NCBI RefSeq assembly: GCF_013186535.1
Contig: NZ_JABMCZ010000002.1
Span: forward strand, 124,001 to 188,000
Origin: Nocardia terpenica
Lineage (GTDB): Bacteria; Actinomycetota; Actinomycetes; Mycobacteriales; Mycobacteriaceae
Direction of reading: 5' to 3'
DNA: 64,000 bases
Part shown: piece after piece, positions 1 through 8,596 of the stretch
Layout: each line of letters begins with the position of its first letter
Position numbering within the stretch: the stretch's first letter is position 1
The notes under the pieces: generated by a model
The model's input: the letters and a program-made list of their open reading frames with translations, nothing else
Told to the model about the DNA's origin: nothing
The model's database searches: none
Program-made: the position numbers and the translations under genes

Positions 1-1
1 C

Positions 2-856
2 GAGATCGGCGAGGAGCTGATCGATGCCGACGGGCTGGCGCAGATCTGGGCCAGCCCCAGCCTCGCGACCACGGTCACGGTGCGGCTGCGCTCGGCGCGG
101 GACCCGGGCGCCCCGGCCGAGAACCGTAGCGCCGGTGTCGAATTGGAGGCCCGGGTGCGCTACGACATGGGCGCGGCCCCCGAGGCGCCGCCGCTGCCGG
201 GGCTGCGCGAGCTGCCGCGCCGACAGCAGTGGGCGCTGCTGGACGGCCTGCCCATCGGCCCGCGCGACACCCGGCCCGCCCGCGGCTATCGCGGTCCGAT
301 CTCGGCGCTGCGGGGGCTGATGGTGCCGACCGCGGGTTGCGGCCAGCTGATCGGCGCCGACGAGTCCGGGCGCGGCATCGCGGTCCCGCTGATCGGCGAC
401 GGCTCCCGGCGGATCGATATCGTCGGCAGCCTGCACCTGGCGCAGCAGGTCATCCTGCGGGCCATCGCCCTGGGCGCGGGTGTGGTCGTGTACACCAACC
501 GTCCCGGCGCCTGGCAGCGCATGGTGGCGAATGTCGGTGCGCCGCATGCCCTGTCGCTGGCCTCGCGCACCACCGGCCAGCGCAATGTGGGCATGGCCCC
601 GGGCGCGCCGCATCCGGCCGCCACGGTCATCGTGTTCGACGGCGTGGTCGCCTCCGCCCCGTCCGGCTCGGCCACCATCCTCACCGTCCACAACGGCACC
701 ACCGCGCCGCAGCTCGACGCCGATGTGACGATCATCGAGCACACGGCCACCGCCCACACCGTCACGGTGCAGACCCCGGCCACCACCACGACGGCGCGGC
801 TGGTCACCACCCCCACCGAGCAGCGCTACATCGGCGGCGCGCTGGTCGACGCCTGA
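2..856 (+). CDS. eccE: ESX type VII secretion component EccE, C-terminal part (5' end outside window)
   Basis: The open frame enters from the window edge and gives about 284 residues of the C-terminal, cytosolic part of an EccE-type membrane component of the ESX translocon. Seen: a block around nt 350-540 of the type 'DESGRGIAVPLIG ... LAQQVILRAIALGAGVVVYTNRPGAW', which is the EccE pattern of a shielded binding pocket followed by an Rp-W strand. The N-terminal transmembrane helices must lie upstream. The gene converges with eccB, with only four bases between the two stop codons, so the two conserved components sit in opposite transcription units. Family assignment is by motif memory and fits the ESX context well. 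Confidence 0.85.
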   Translation, partial: EIGEELIDADGLAQIWASPSLATTVTVRLRSARDPGAPAENRSAGVELEARVRYDMGAAPEAPPLPGLRELPRRQQWALLDGLPIGPRDTRPARGYRGPISALRGLMVPTAGCGQLIGADESGRGIAVPLIGDGSRRIDIVGSLHLAQQVILRAIALGAGVVVYTNRPGAWQRMVANVGAPHALSLASRTTGQRNVGMAPGAPHPAATVIVFDGVVASAPSGSATILTVHNGTTAPQLDADVTIIEHTATAHTVTVQTPATTTTARLVTTPTEQRYIGGALVDA

Positions 857-860
857 TCGC

Positions 861-2378
861 TCAGTGCTGGCCGGGCCCGGTGGGCAGGGCGTCGTAACTG
901 GTCAGGGCGTTGTCCTTGGACAGGGTCGGGCCCGGCACCAACTGGCCGACGATCTCCCACGGCGCCAGTTTGGGCGCGCGGCCCAGGCCGAGCACCTCGG
1001 CGGTGCCGAGATCCGGAACGCCGTAGCGGACACCGTTGTCGGCGACGTAGAACAGGGCGTCGCGGCGCGGACTGCCGGTGGCGACGCCGGTGGCCTGCAC
1101 GAATTCGCCGGAGGCGGGCGGGATGTAGACCGCGTCCACGTGCTCGCCGGTGCCGGTGGCGGTCGTCAGCGTCACCGGCTTCTCCGAATCCGCCAGCGGC
1201 AGACGGGTTCCCGCCAGCAGGGTGACCCCGGCGCGGTCCGACGGGGCGTCGGTGGTGTCGCCGCGCTGCCCCGGCGCGTTGCCGGGCGCCTTCGACCAGG
1301 CCAGGCAGGCGACGGGGGCGTCGTCGGCGGACAGGATCTTCGGGACGGCGTCCGGGAAGCGGTCGACCGGCAGCTCGTGCACCGGCTGCACGCCGTCCAG
1401 CACGTCCGGCGGCATCGCCTTGACATCGCTCATGCCCTGCGCGTTCGCGAAGCGGATCACCTGGGCCGTGAACGGCGAAATGCGTTGCACCCCATCGGCG
1501 AGCACCACATACAGCTCGGACCGGTCGGAGCCGTCCAGCGAGGCCACCCGGATCACGCCGCCGATCGGCACGCTCGACAGGCGGCCGGGGCCGGGCTCAC
1601 CGGCGCGCGCGATGGTCGGCGGGGTCAGGGCCGGAACCTCGGTGGCCACATCGATCAGCCCCGTGGACACCGGGCGCGCCGGGTGCGCGGTCAGGCCGAG
1701 CGTGCGGGCCATCACCGTGTTCTGCGGATCCACCTCGGCGCGCTGGCCGCCGTAGATCAGATAGGTCTTGTCGTTGCGCTTGACGAGCAGCGCGGCGTCC
1801 TTGTCGGCCACCCGCATGCGCTCGCTCAACCGGGGCTGCCCGGCCAGCACCGTCGTGGCCACCTGCGTGGCGCCCGCCGCGCTGCCGGAGTCCGAGAGCC
1901 GCACCTGATCGCAGAGGGTCCAGTCGGATCGGTCGCCCTGCTTGGATCCGGGCAGCGCCGCCGGGGCGCCGGGAATGCCGAGAATCGGGCCGCGCGGCAG
2001 CGATCCGAGCTTGACGTCCTTCACCGAGGTGGGTGTCTCGTTGCTGCCGGTGATCAGCCGGGCCGAGGCCAGGTTCAGGGCCGGATGCAGCACCTTCTCG
2101 CCCTTGGCGTCGGGCACCAGGACGTAGACCGCGCCGCTGTCCTTGCCCATCACGATCTTCGCGTTGCCGATCGCGCCCTGCGGCCGCAGGAACGCCAGGA
2201 TCGCGCAGCCGGCGACGACGAGCAGGCCGAGGACCGCACCGGCGATCAGCGAGCGGGTCTGTGACCGCATCGGGTCGTGCAGCATCCGCACGTCTCGCCG
2301 GACCAGGGCGTGGTCGAGTCGGCGTAGCAGAAATCGGTACCCATTGACCTGGGCCCGCGTGGTCAGCTGCGCTGGCAC
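861..2378 (-). CDS. eccB: ESX type VII secretion protein EccB
   Basis: EccB is the single-pass membrane component of the ESX translocon with a large periplasmic domain. The 505-residue product opens with the conserved EccB head 'QLTTRAQVNGYRFLLRRL' and 'LVRRDVRML', then one transmembrane helix at about residues 44-66 (SLIAGAVLGLLVVAGCAILAF), then the long periplasmic region. Length matches the family. The GTG start is chosen because it gives the family N-terminus and has GGAG five bases upstream. It is the last gene of the minus-strand ESX run, about 90 bp behind the WXG100 pair. Confidence 0.93.
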   Translation of the reverse strand: MPAQLTTRAQVNGYRFLLRRLDHALVRRDVRMLHDPMRSQTRSLIAGAVLGLLVVAGCAILAFLRPQGAIGNAKIVMGKDSGAVYVLVPDAKGEKVLHPALNLASARLITGSNETPTSVKDVKLGSLPRGPILGIPGAPAALPGSKQGDRSDWTLCDQVRLSDSGSAAGATQVATTVLAGQPRLSERMRVADKDAALLVKRNDKTYLIYGGQRAEVDPQNTVMARTLGLTAHPARPVSTGLIDVATEVPALTPPTIARAGEPGPGRLSSVPIGGVIRVASLDGSDRSELYVVLADGVQRISPFTAQVIRFANAQGMSDVKAMPPDVLDGVQPVHELPVDRFPDAVPKILSADDAPVACLAWSKAPGNAPGQRGDTTDAPSDRAGVTLLAGTRLPLADSEKPVTLTTATGTGEHVDAVYIPPASGEFVQATGVATGSPRRDALFYVADNGVRYGVPDLGTAEVLGLGRAPKLAPWEIVGQLVPGPTLSKDNALTSYDALPTGPGQH

Positions 2379-2467
2379 CGTAACTCCATCGAATCAGCAT
2401 GCCACGGCCCGCCCTCGCGCTCCGGTGCACACCGGGCCTGCGGGAGGGCGGGCCGCCGCGCGGACGA

Positions 2468-2776
2468 TCAGCCGCCGAAACCGGAACCGACCTTGCCGTC
2501 GGTGTGCTGAGCGGAGCTCAGGGCGTCGGAGACCGCCTTCGACAGGGCGTTGACCTTGCCGAGCGCGGTGTCGGGGCCGGTGTCGCCCTCGCGGCCGAAC
2601 TGGTTGTCCCACTTGTTCTTCGCCGCGTGGAAACCCTCGAAACCCTGGTTGCCCTCCCAGGCGGTCTCCAGGGTCTTGGCGGCGGCCTGCAGCTGGCTCG
2701 CCTGGGTCTGCAGCTGGCCGTACAGCCGGCCCAGTTCCTCGGACAGGTGGGTCAGGGTGGGCGCGTCGTACTTCAT
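2468..2776 (-). CDS. WXG100 family protein (Esx, ESAT-6/CFP-10-like), second of pair
   Basis: A 102-residue helical-hairpin ESX substrate. The turn motif W-E-G lies near residue 40 (TAWEGNQGF) between two heptad-like helices rich in Gln, Leu and Ala. A secretion-like Y/F-x3-D/E position is less obvious. The ATG start has AAAGGGA at good spacing. It directly follows another WXG100 gene (32 bp gap), the usual arrangement for an EsxA/EsxB-type heterodimer, so the two products are expected to fold and be exported together. Which is the EsxA-like partner cannot be decided from sequence alone. Confidence 0.9.
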   Translation of the reverse strand: MKYDAPTLTHLSEELGRLYGQLQTQASQLQAAAKTLETAWEGNQGFEGFHAAKNKWDNQFGREGDTGPDTALGKVNALSKAVSDALSSAQHTDGKVGSGFGG

Positions 2777-2808
2777 AGGAATCCCTTTCGGTGCTGGTCT
2801 GGTGGCTG

Positions 2809-3111
2809 TCAGCCGAGGTTGGTGAAGTGCTGGACGTTGCCCGTGTCCATGTGGCCGTAGTCCTTGTTACCGGACCCGACCATCTGGGTGATCTCGTCCA
2901 GGATCGAGTTCAGCCGGGAGGCCTCGTCGTCCCACGAGGTGGCGGCCTTGCCGCAGGCGTCGCTGGCGTCGCCCTGCCAGCCACCCTTCGAGCTGTCGAC
3001 GGCGTCGGTCAGCTGCTTGATGGTGGAGCGGATGTTGTTCACCGCGTCGCCCATGTCGTCGGCGGCCTTACCGGCACCGAACGCGTCGAAATTTACACTT
3101 CCACCGGACAT
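2809..3111 (-). CDS. WXG100 family protein (Esx, CFP-10-like), first of pair
   Basis: A 100-residue WXG100 protein with the hairpin W-Q-G at about residues 45-47 (GGWQGDASDACGKAA). Its C-terminal half contains a tyrosine-acid pattern (NKDYGHMD) near residue 84 that could be the YxxxD/E export signal. The ATG start is preceded by AAAGGGGA. It is transcribed just before the second WXG100 gene and just after an EspG gene, the order seen in PE-PPE-esx ESX loci. Expected partner: the product of the downstream WXG100 gene. Confidence 0.9.
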   Translation of the reverse strand: MSGGSVNFDAFGAGKAADDMGDAVNNIRSTIKQLTDAVDSSKGGWQGDASDACGKAATSWDDEASRLNSILDEITQMVGSGNKDYGHMDTGNVQHFTNLG

Positions 3112-3198
3112 ATGAATTCCCCTTTTGCTTGGATGATTGTTCGTGGATGGACGGATGGATCCGGATATCTGTACTCGGACGCCGGTGACGGCCCCGAG

Positions 3199-3987
3199 CT
3201 AGGGCAACCACCTTCCTCCCGGCAGGGTTTCGACCAGGGCCGAAATCGCCTGTGCGATCCGATGATCGGAGCCGGGGTGGAAAGTGGTCCAGACCCGAAA
3301 GTCCGGGGCGGCGCCGGGACTGGCGACGATGCGCCCCCGCGCGGTGTCGTACACCGCGACCGATCCGGACGAGGTCGTGGTCAGGCCGTCGTCGTAGGCG
3401 TAGGCGACGATCTCGGCGTGGGCGTGGCAACTCGCCATGGCCAGGCCGAATTCGATCGCCTCCCGCTCCCGCACGCCCGCGTCGTACACCACCTGGGTGA
3501 ACTCGCTGGACGCGGCGGCCTGATCGAGCTTGTCGCGCAGTTCGTCCGACGGGGCGCTGAAGCTGGCGACGGCCGCGGGTGTGGCCGGACCCAGCGCCTC
3601 GAGCACCGGGCGCGCCAGCGTGGCGCCCTCGCCGTCGGACCAGGCGGTGCGCACGTCGATGGCGTCGCCGTCGCGGATCGCGACCGCGTGCTGCGCGCCG
3701 CGGCGGGCCAGACACACTCGGCGCGTGCCGGATTCGGTGAAGATCCGCGCCGCCAGTTCCCGTTCCGGCTGCGCCAGGGTGAACAGGGCCGCCGCCAGAT
3801 CGGCGTCGACCTCGTCGTGCGGATCGATCAGGCCCGCGGTGCGCAGGCCGGTCAGCGCGGTCTCGCGGGCGGCCAGGAACGCGCCGATCTCGTCCTGCCG
3901 CGGGCCGACCTCCAGCACCAGCGGCAGGGTCTGCACGCCCAGCAGCTCGGAGGTGACGAGCACGGCGTCGTTGGTCAGCGTCGTCAC
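3199..3987 (-). CDS. ESX secretion-associated chaperone EspG
   Basis: EspG proteins are cytosolic chaperones that bind the tip of PE-PPE heterodimers and keep them soluble for export. This 262-residue product shows the family layout: an early 'LLGVQTLPLVLEV' strand, a central 'VCLARRGAQHAVAI' block, then 'AEIVAYAYDDG', 'VAVYDTARGRIVASP' and a closing 'LVETLPGGRW'. The GTG start overlaps the PPE stop codon by four bases (GTGA), so it is probably translationally coupled to the PPE gene it should serve. A second EspG-like gene lies 4 kb upstream in the same run. Confidence 0.85.
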   Translation of the reverse strand: MTTLTNDAVLVTSELLGVQTLPLVLEVGPRQDEIGAFLAARETALTGLRTAGLIDPHDEVDADLAAALFTLAQPERELAARIFTESGTRRVCLARRGAQHAVAIRDGDAIDVRTAWSDGEGATLARPVLEALGPATPAAVASFSAPSDELRDKLDQAAASSEFTQVVYDAGVREREAIEFGLAMASCHAHAEIVAYAYDDGLTTTSSGSVAVYDTARGRIVASPGAAPDFRVWTTFHPGSDHRIAQAISALVETLPGGRWLP

Positions 3988-4982
3988 GGCGTCTGCTCCG
4001 GATTGGCGGTGGCGCGGGGCGCGTCGGTGTCCGGCGGCGGCGCGGTGGCGCCGAGAACGGCCGGTGCCACGTCGATTCCGGCCTCGATCTCGAGTCCCTC
4101 GCCGGGGCGGGCGGGCGCCGCACCGGCGCGCGGGGTGTGCTCGGCCTCGACCGGCGCGGCCGCACCGGCGCTCGCCGCGGCGGGCATCATCCGGCTCCCG
4201 ACCGGATCGACCTGTGTCGCACCGGATTCGACCGTGGCCTCCGGCTCCAACTGCGCCCGGACGAAGGTCTGCTGGGTGCGGTAGGCGGTCAGCGGGGCCT
4301 TGACCTCGATCGAGCCGATCGACGGCAGGGCCGGGACGCCCATCGCGCCGTAGCCACCGGCGGTGGGCGCGGCGGTCGGATTCGCCTGCGCCCCGGCGCG
4401 TTCGGCCTCCAGCGCGTCGGCGCGGGCCAGCGCGGGCGGGGTCTGCTGCTGCCACGGTTGCGCCAGCGGTTCGGTCGCGGCCTCGTAGGCGCGCATCACC
4501 CGGGCCGCGTTCGCCTTGGCCTCGTCCTGGTCGGCGCTGACCTGCGCGGCGGCGGCGACGATCGGGGCGCCGAGCGCGGAAGCGGCCTGCTCGATCGCCT
4601 TCTTCGCCGCCTCCAGGACGGCGATCTCGGCGACGTGCGGCATGGCCAGGCGCGCGACCTCGTAGGCGGCGGCCTGATTTCCGGCGTGCACCGCGTTCTG
4701 GCCCGCGGCGGTCGCGGCGTCGATCAGCCAGTCGCGCATGCGGGACAGCCGCTCCAGCACCGGTTCGCTCTCGGCCGAGCGCCAGTGGTCCCGGATCGCG
4801 GCGATGACCTGATCGTATTCGCCCACGGCCGCACCGAAACTCGCGGCCACCCGGCCCCATGCCGCGCCCGCTTCGGCGAGCGGCACCGCGCCGGGTCCGG
4901 TGGTGAGATCACGCGCCAGCTGGTCGGTGGGTCTGGCCTCCCAGACCACACCGGTGTAGCTGGCGAACGGGGGTTCGACCAT
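3984..4982 (-). CDS. PPE-family ESX substrate
   Basis: 332 residues. The first ~170 look like a PPE domain: 'VEPPFASYTGVVWEARPTDQLARDL' carries the Pro-Pro followed by the helical bundle with 'AAAWGRVAASFGAAVGEYDQVI'. The remaining ~160 residues are low-complexity Ala/Pro-rich with no fold I recognise. It sits nine bases after a PE-like gene and overlaps the downstream EspG gene, reproducing the PE-PPE-EspG module in which the heterodimer is escorted to the ESX machine. The tail contains no MPTR or SVP repeats of the mycobacterial kind. Confidence 0.8.
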   Translation of the reverse strand: MVEPPFASYTGVVWEARPTDQLARDLTTGPGAVPLAEAGAAWGRVAASFGAAVGEYDQVIAAIRDHWRSAESEPVLERLSRMRDWLIDAATAAGQNAVHAGNQAAAYEVARLAMPHVAEIAVLEAAKKAIEQAASALGAPIVAAAAQVSADQDEAKANAARVMRAYEAATEPLAQPWQQQTPPALARADALEAERAGAQANPTAAPTAGGYGAMGVPALPSIGSIEVKAPLTAYRTQQTFVRAQLEPEATVESGATQVDPVGSRMMPAAASAGAAAPVEAEHTPRAGAAPARPGEGLEIEAGIDVAPAVLGATAPPPDTDAPRATANPEQTP

Positions 4983-4991
4983 CGGCGTCGC

Positions 4992-5288
4992 TCAGACCGT
5001 CGATCCGACGTCGGCGGCGTTGTCGGCGTCCATGGTGGTCAGCTGCCGCGACTGCGAGCGCAGGCCCGCGGCCAGCTTGCGCAGCTCGAGCACGCCCGCG
5101 TCGGCGGACGCACCGTAGGACGACGCGACGTCGCGCAGCGTCGCGGCGGCGCGCTGGGACACCTCGTCGGCGCCGGGCGCGGGCACGTTCAGCGCGGGCG
5201 CGTTGGTGCGCAGGTCGGCCTCCAGCCGGTCGGCCAGCGCGTCCAGGTCGGCGGCGGTCCGGTGGGCCCGTGCGGGATCGAATTCCAT
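4992..5288 (-). CDS. PE-like small ESX substrate
   Basis: 98 residues, mostly two amphipathic helices: 'AADLDALADRLEADL' near the start and 'SQRAAATLRDVASSYGASADAGVLELRKLAAGLRSQSRQL' in the second half. This size and position immediately before a PPE gene match PE-domain proteins, which pair with PPE through helical packing. The literal Pro-Glu motif is not present, so the family call rests on size, helical pattern and neighbourhood. The ATG start has AGGAGAG seven bases upstream. A longer frame upstream exists but lacks a ribosome site and runs into the preceding gene. Confidence 0.65.
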   Translation of the reverse strand: MEFDPARAHRTAADLDALADRLEADLRTNAPALNVPAPGADEVSQRAAATLRDVASSYGASADAGVLELRKLAAGLRSQSRQLTTMDADNAADVGSTV

Positions 5289-5304
5289 GACAGTCTCTCC
5301 TGTT

Positions 5305-6642
5305 TCAGAGCGTGAGGGCCTTGTCCGGCGGTGGTTCCGTCTGGTTCTCCGCGGCCCCCACCACCGGTAGTGACACGCCCTCGATGGGGCCGACGACCTC
5401 GTCGCCGTGCGAGTCGGTGACCAGGTGGCTGCGGTCGCCGCCGGCGCTGTCCGCGCCGCGTGCCGCCAGCCCGGCACCCGCCCCGCCCATCGGCATCATG
5501 CCGCCCGGCGCCGTGCCCGCCGAACCGCCCTGCACCGTGGTGGATTCCTCGGCGGGCGCGGCGCTTCCGCCCGCGACCCCGGCGCGCGACCCCTGCCAGG
5601 GGCTGAGCCCGGCCGACGCCTCGGACGTGGAGAAGCTGCGGGCCACGCCGCCGCCACCGCCGCCGGACATCGCGCCGCCGCCCCCGTAGGAGCCGGGCAC
5701 GCCGCCCACGCCCATGGGGCCGCCGCCCGCGCCGCCGCCGTCGAGCCCGGCATCCGCACCCTGCTGCGCGGGCGCGTGGCCCGCGATGTCGGCGAGACCG
5801 CCGGGTGCGTGTCCCGCCTGTCCCGCCAGCTGCGCACCGGTGTTCACCACCTGCGTGGCGACCTGCGCACCGGTGGTGGCCAGGCCGATGAGCGGCTGCA
5901 CGAGACCCATTGCCTGCGAGACCATCTGCATCGGGTCGACGCCGGTGGGCGCGCCGGTGACGGGCACCGGCTGCCCCGCGGACGCCATCTGACCGGACTT
6001 GGCGATCAGCTCGACCTTGGTCTTGGCCACGCAGACCGTCGCCTCGGTGATCGACTCGGTGGCCAGCGCGATCAGGAACGCCTGCCCGGGCGGCGTGGCC
6101 AGGAACGGTCCCGCCGCGAGGACGCCGTTGACGAACTTCGCGATGATGGTGGCCATGTGCGCGGCGCCCTCGCCGACCACGCGGGCGCCGTCGGCGAGAA
6201 TCGCCTTCTGCTGCATGCCCTGCGCGGCCACCTGGACGCTGTCCTGCTGCACCCGAGCGCTTTTCGACGCGGCCGAGGTCGCGCCGTCGCCCGCCCAGCC
6301 CGCCGAGGTGGCGGCCTGCAGCGCGGAGGTACCCAGCGACACCACCTGCTGCAGCGTGCTCGCCACGGTATTGAGCACCTGCATCGGGTCGATGCCGCCG
6401 CCCGCGGTCGGGAACTTCCCGCTGCCGAAGCTGGCCGCCAGGTCGACCGCGGGCTTGATCAGCACGGTCGGGTCCAGCGGCGGCAGCGGCGGCAGGTCGG
6501 GCAGCGGCGGCAACGCGGGCAACTGCGGCAGGGCGGGCAGGCCCATGCCGTGCAGCGCCTCGTGCACCGGGCGGTCCAGCATCGGCCCGAACGCGCTGCC
6601 GCGCAGCACGTCCAGGACCGTGGGGTCCACTGCGTCGGTCAC
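5305..6642 (-). CDS. EspA-like ESX secreted protein
   Basis: 445 residues. After a Pro/Leu-rich start, residues ~85-220 form a helical region with a WXG-type turn (SAGWAGDGATSAAS) and a hydrophobic stretch near residue 170. The rest is Gly/Ala/Met-rich (GGGGGG, PGGMMPMGGAG). This resembles mycobacterial EspA: a WXG helical core, a hydrophobic middle and a Gly/Met-rich acidic tail. It lies three bases behind an EspC-like gene, and EspA and EspC are known to act together. The GTG start gives a clean N-terminus. EspB or another PPE-like substrate is a weaker alternative. Confidence 0.6.
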   Translation of the reverse strand: MTDAVDPTVLDVLRGSAFGPMLDRPVHEALHGMGLPALPQLPALPPLPDLPPLPPLDPTVLIKPAVDLAASFGSGKFPTAGGGIDPMQVLNTVASTLQQVVSLGTSALQAATSAGWAGDGATSAASKSARVQQDSVQVAAQGMQQKAILADGARVVGEGAAHMATIIAKFVNGVLAAGPFLATPPGQAFLIALATESITEATVCVAKTKVELIAKSGQMASAGQPVPVTGAPTGVDPMQMVSQAMGLVQPLIGLATTGAQVATQVVNTGAQLAGQAGHAPGGLADIAGHAPAQQGADAGLDGGGAGGGPMGVGGVPGSYGGGGAMSGGGGGGVARSFSTSEASAGLSPWQGSRAGVAGGSAAPAEESTTVQGGSAGTAPGGMMPMGGAGAGLAARGADSAGGDRSHLVTDSHGDEVVGPIEGVSLPVVGAAENQTEPPPDKALTL

Positions 6643-6644
6643 CG

Positions 6645-6962
6645 CTACCTCATCACGGTGCCGAGCAGCGAGGCCGCCGACGCCGCCTCGTTGCCCTCGT
6701 AGGCACCGGCCGCCTCGAAGGCGGTGACGGAGGTGCCCGCGTGCACGGCCGCGATCTGCGCGGCCGAGAGCAGATGGTTGGCCTGCGCGAAGGCGAACGA
6801 CGCCAGGAACTCCTGGCCGATCAGTCCGAAGACGGGCACCGCGGCGGCGAGGGACGCCGCCTGGTCCGCCCCGGCGGCCGTGGCGACCTGCGTGGCCATT
6901 CCTGCTGCTGCGGTGCCGTATCCAGCGATGGCGGCGGGGTTGGCTTCGATATATCCGGCCAT
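6645..6962 (-). CDS. EspC-like ESX secretion-associated protein
   Basis: 105 residues and almost wholly helical, starting 'GYIEANPAAIAGYGTAAAGMATQVA', the pattern of the ESX-1 secretion-associated (EspC, DUF2580) family, whose members begin with a short strand and then two long helices like WXG100 proteins. The start is fixed by GGGAGGG upstream of this ATG. A longer in-frame reading adds about 29 residues with no ribosome site and is rejected. It is coupled to the EspA-like gene (three-base gap), suggesting the EspA/EspC functional pair. Confidence 0.75.
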   Translation of the reverse strand: MAGYIEANPAAIAGYGTAAAGMATQVATAAGADQAASLAAAVPVFGLIGQEFLASFAFAQANHLLSAAQIAAVHAGTSVTAFEAAGAYEGNEAASAASLLGTVMR

Positions 6963-7057
6963 CGGGTTCCCTCCCAAGTTGTCGCGATCAGTTAACGGTA
7001 CAAAAGCACGCGAGCCGACGCCAGACGAATCCGGGCCAAGGCCGCGCAACGGCTCGG

Positions 7058-7366
7058 TTAACCCGGATTGCCGGAGAGCTCCTCGGTGAACTCGGTGATC
7101 AGCCGGGCGCGCTGCTCGAAGGCCGCGGCCGCCGCCGCGGCCGCGGTATCGACCAGTCTCCGTTCGAAATCGGCGGGTGACAGGCGCGCGACGGCGGCGG
7201 TGAACTCGAGCCCGGTGAGGGCGCCGTTGCCGTCGACCTCGGCGGTGACGGCGCCGTCGGCCGACACCTCCCGAGCCCGGATGGCCGCCATCCGATCGCC
7301 GAGATCTCTGATGCGATAGAGCTGGCCGCGCACCCGCGCCTCCAGCTCGTCCATGGAGTCGACCAT
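7058..7366 (-). CDS. YbaB/EbfC-family protein in ESX operon
   Basis: 102 residues with the YbaB/EbfC outline: a helix of charged heptads (MDELEARVRGQLYRIRDLGDRMAAIRA), a beta region 'VTAEVDGNGALTGLEF', then a C-terminal helix. YbaB proteins are dimeric nucleoid-associated DNA binders, and similar genes (the EspL type) occur in ESX loci, where their job is unsettled. The start chosen is MVDSMDEL at 7366; an internal ATG four codons later is also possible. It lies 14 bp behind a second, more divergent YbaB-like gene. Confidence 0.75.
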   Translation of the reverse strand: MVDSMDELEARVRGQLYRIRDLGDRMAAIRAREVSADGAVTAEVDGNGALTGLEFTAAVARLSPADFERRLVDTAAAAAAAAFEQRARLITEFTEELSGNPG

Positions 7367-7380
7367 GGGTTGGTTCCCCC

Positions 7381-7749
7381 TCACACCGATCGGAGCCAGC
7401 TCTGCGGCTCGGTGTCGTAATCCTGCTCCTCCACGATCTCCTGGCGCGCGACGTCGGCCTCGGTCGGGAGCCCGGTGAGCGCCAGTGCCTCGGGCGTCAT
7501 GCCCGCGGCGGCCAGCTGCGCCCGGCGGGCCAGGCCCGCGCGATTGGCCGAACGCTGACACAGCCGCAGGATCTCACCCGCCAGTTGGGCGGGGTCGCGC
7601 GTCAATTCGGAGCGCTCGATGGAAATGCCCGTGGGCAGGCCCTGTTCGGTGGTGCGCACGACGATCGCACCGGTCAGAGATTCGGCAGTGAAGGTCGGCC
7701 ACGGCTCGTCGGCCGTGGCGTCAGGACCGGCCGCCCCCACGTCGGTCAT
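7381..7749 (-). CDS. Divergent YbaB/EbfC-like protein
   Basis: 122 residues. The middle reads like the YbaB beta hairpin and following helix ('GAIVVRTTEQGLPTGISIERSELTRDPAQLAGEILRLCQRSANRAG'), but the first helix is shortened to a disordered acidic/Pro stretch. The C-terminus is acidic (EIVEEQDYDTEPQSW). The start has a strong GGGAGGGAGG site. Its position next to a regular YbaB gene suggests a hetero-oligomer or an EspL-type helper for ESX secretion. That is inference; no catalytic motif is visible. Confidence 0.6.
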   Translation of the reverse strand: MTDVGAAGPDATADEPWPTFTAESLTGAIVVRTTEQGLPTGISIERSELTRDPAQLAGEILRLCQRSANRAGLARRAQLAAAGMTPEALALTGLPTEADVARQEIVEEQDYDTEPQSWLRSV

Positions 7750-7810
7750 CAGTCCTCCCTCCCGAAACGTGCTGCCAGATATACCACCACATGCGCTAAC
7801 ACACCAGACG

Positions 7811-8596
7811 TCAGATTCTCTCGTCCTTGATCGCGCCGACCACGACCGCGATCTCGGTGTTGATCATCGTGCGCAACCGATCCGGCGTCACACCGACCAC
7901 CGCCGAGGAGGTGTCGGGGGCGATGGCGTAGCGCCCGTCGTCCTCGATATCGCGCCAGCCGATCTCGCGGCGGACGATGCCGCGCGGCCCGAACCGCGAC
8001 CACCCCTGCACCACCGCGATCGTCCCGATCGTGACGGCCGGGGCGCGCAGGAAGCGGGCGGCCCGGCCCGGCGCCGACTCCTCGAAGGAGTCGGCCACCG
8101 CCGAACGACCGTAGCTGTAGTCCAATTCGTCGCCGCCGTCGGCGTCGGCCAGCACGATGCCGGACTGCCGGCCGGGCTCGGCCTCGGGCAGGGCCGCCAC
8201 CACCGCGTCCGCCAGCGCGATCGCCTCGGTCTCGGTGATCACGAATCCGCCGCTGTGCCAGATCGTCTCGCCGGGCAGCTGGGTGACCACGTATCCGCGG
8301 TCGCCCCGGCGGGCGGCGTACTGCCGCACGCACCGCTTCGGGTCGTCGGCGTCCGCGCCGTCCCAGCCGTCCACCACGATCTTGATGTCCGGGTGCAGCA
8401 GCACCTCCAGGACCTCGTCGAAGGAGCTGTCCACCCGGCTACGCAGCGCGTCCTGGGTCTCGACGAGTTCGCGGACGAAATCGTCGTGCAGCGGGGTGCG
8501 GCTGGTGAACACCAGCGGCGGCGGCAGCGGGCCCTCCCTCAGGGAGTCCCACAGGACGAAGAACTCGATATCGGTGAAACGCCAGGTCCGATTCAT
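7811..8596 (-). CDS. Second EspG-like ESX secretion-associated protein
   Basis: 261 residues beginning 'NRTWRFTDIEFFVLWDSLREGPLPPPLVFTSRT', a form of EspG head common in nocardiae, followed by 'YAARRGDRGYVVTQLPG', a variable middle and 'IGTIAVVQGWSRFGPRGI'. It overlaps the upstream large substrate gene by four bases (ATGA), so it is probably its dedicated chaperone, just as the other EspG follows PPE. It is quite different in sequence from the 3199-3987 EspG, which suggests each serves its own substrate. Confidence 0.7.
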   Translation of the reverse strand: MNRTWRFTDIEFFVLWDSLREGPLPPPLVFTSRTPLHDDFVRELVETQDALRSRVDSSFDEVLEVLLHPDIKIVVDGWDGADADDPKRCVRQYAARRGDRGYVVTQLPGETIWHSGGFVITETEAIALADAVVAALPEAEPGRQSGIVLADADGGDELDYSYGRSAVADSFEESAPGRAARFLRAPAVTIGTIAVVQGWSRFGPRGIVRREIGWRDIEDDGRYAIAPDTSSAVVGVTPDRLRTMINTEIAVVVGAIKDERI

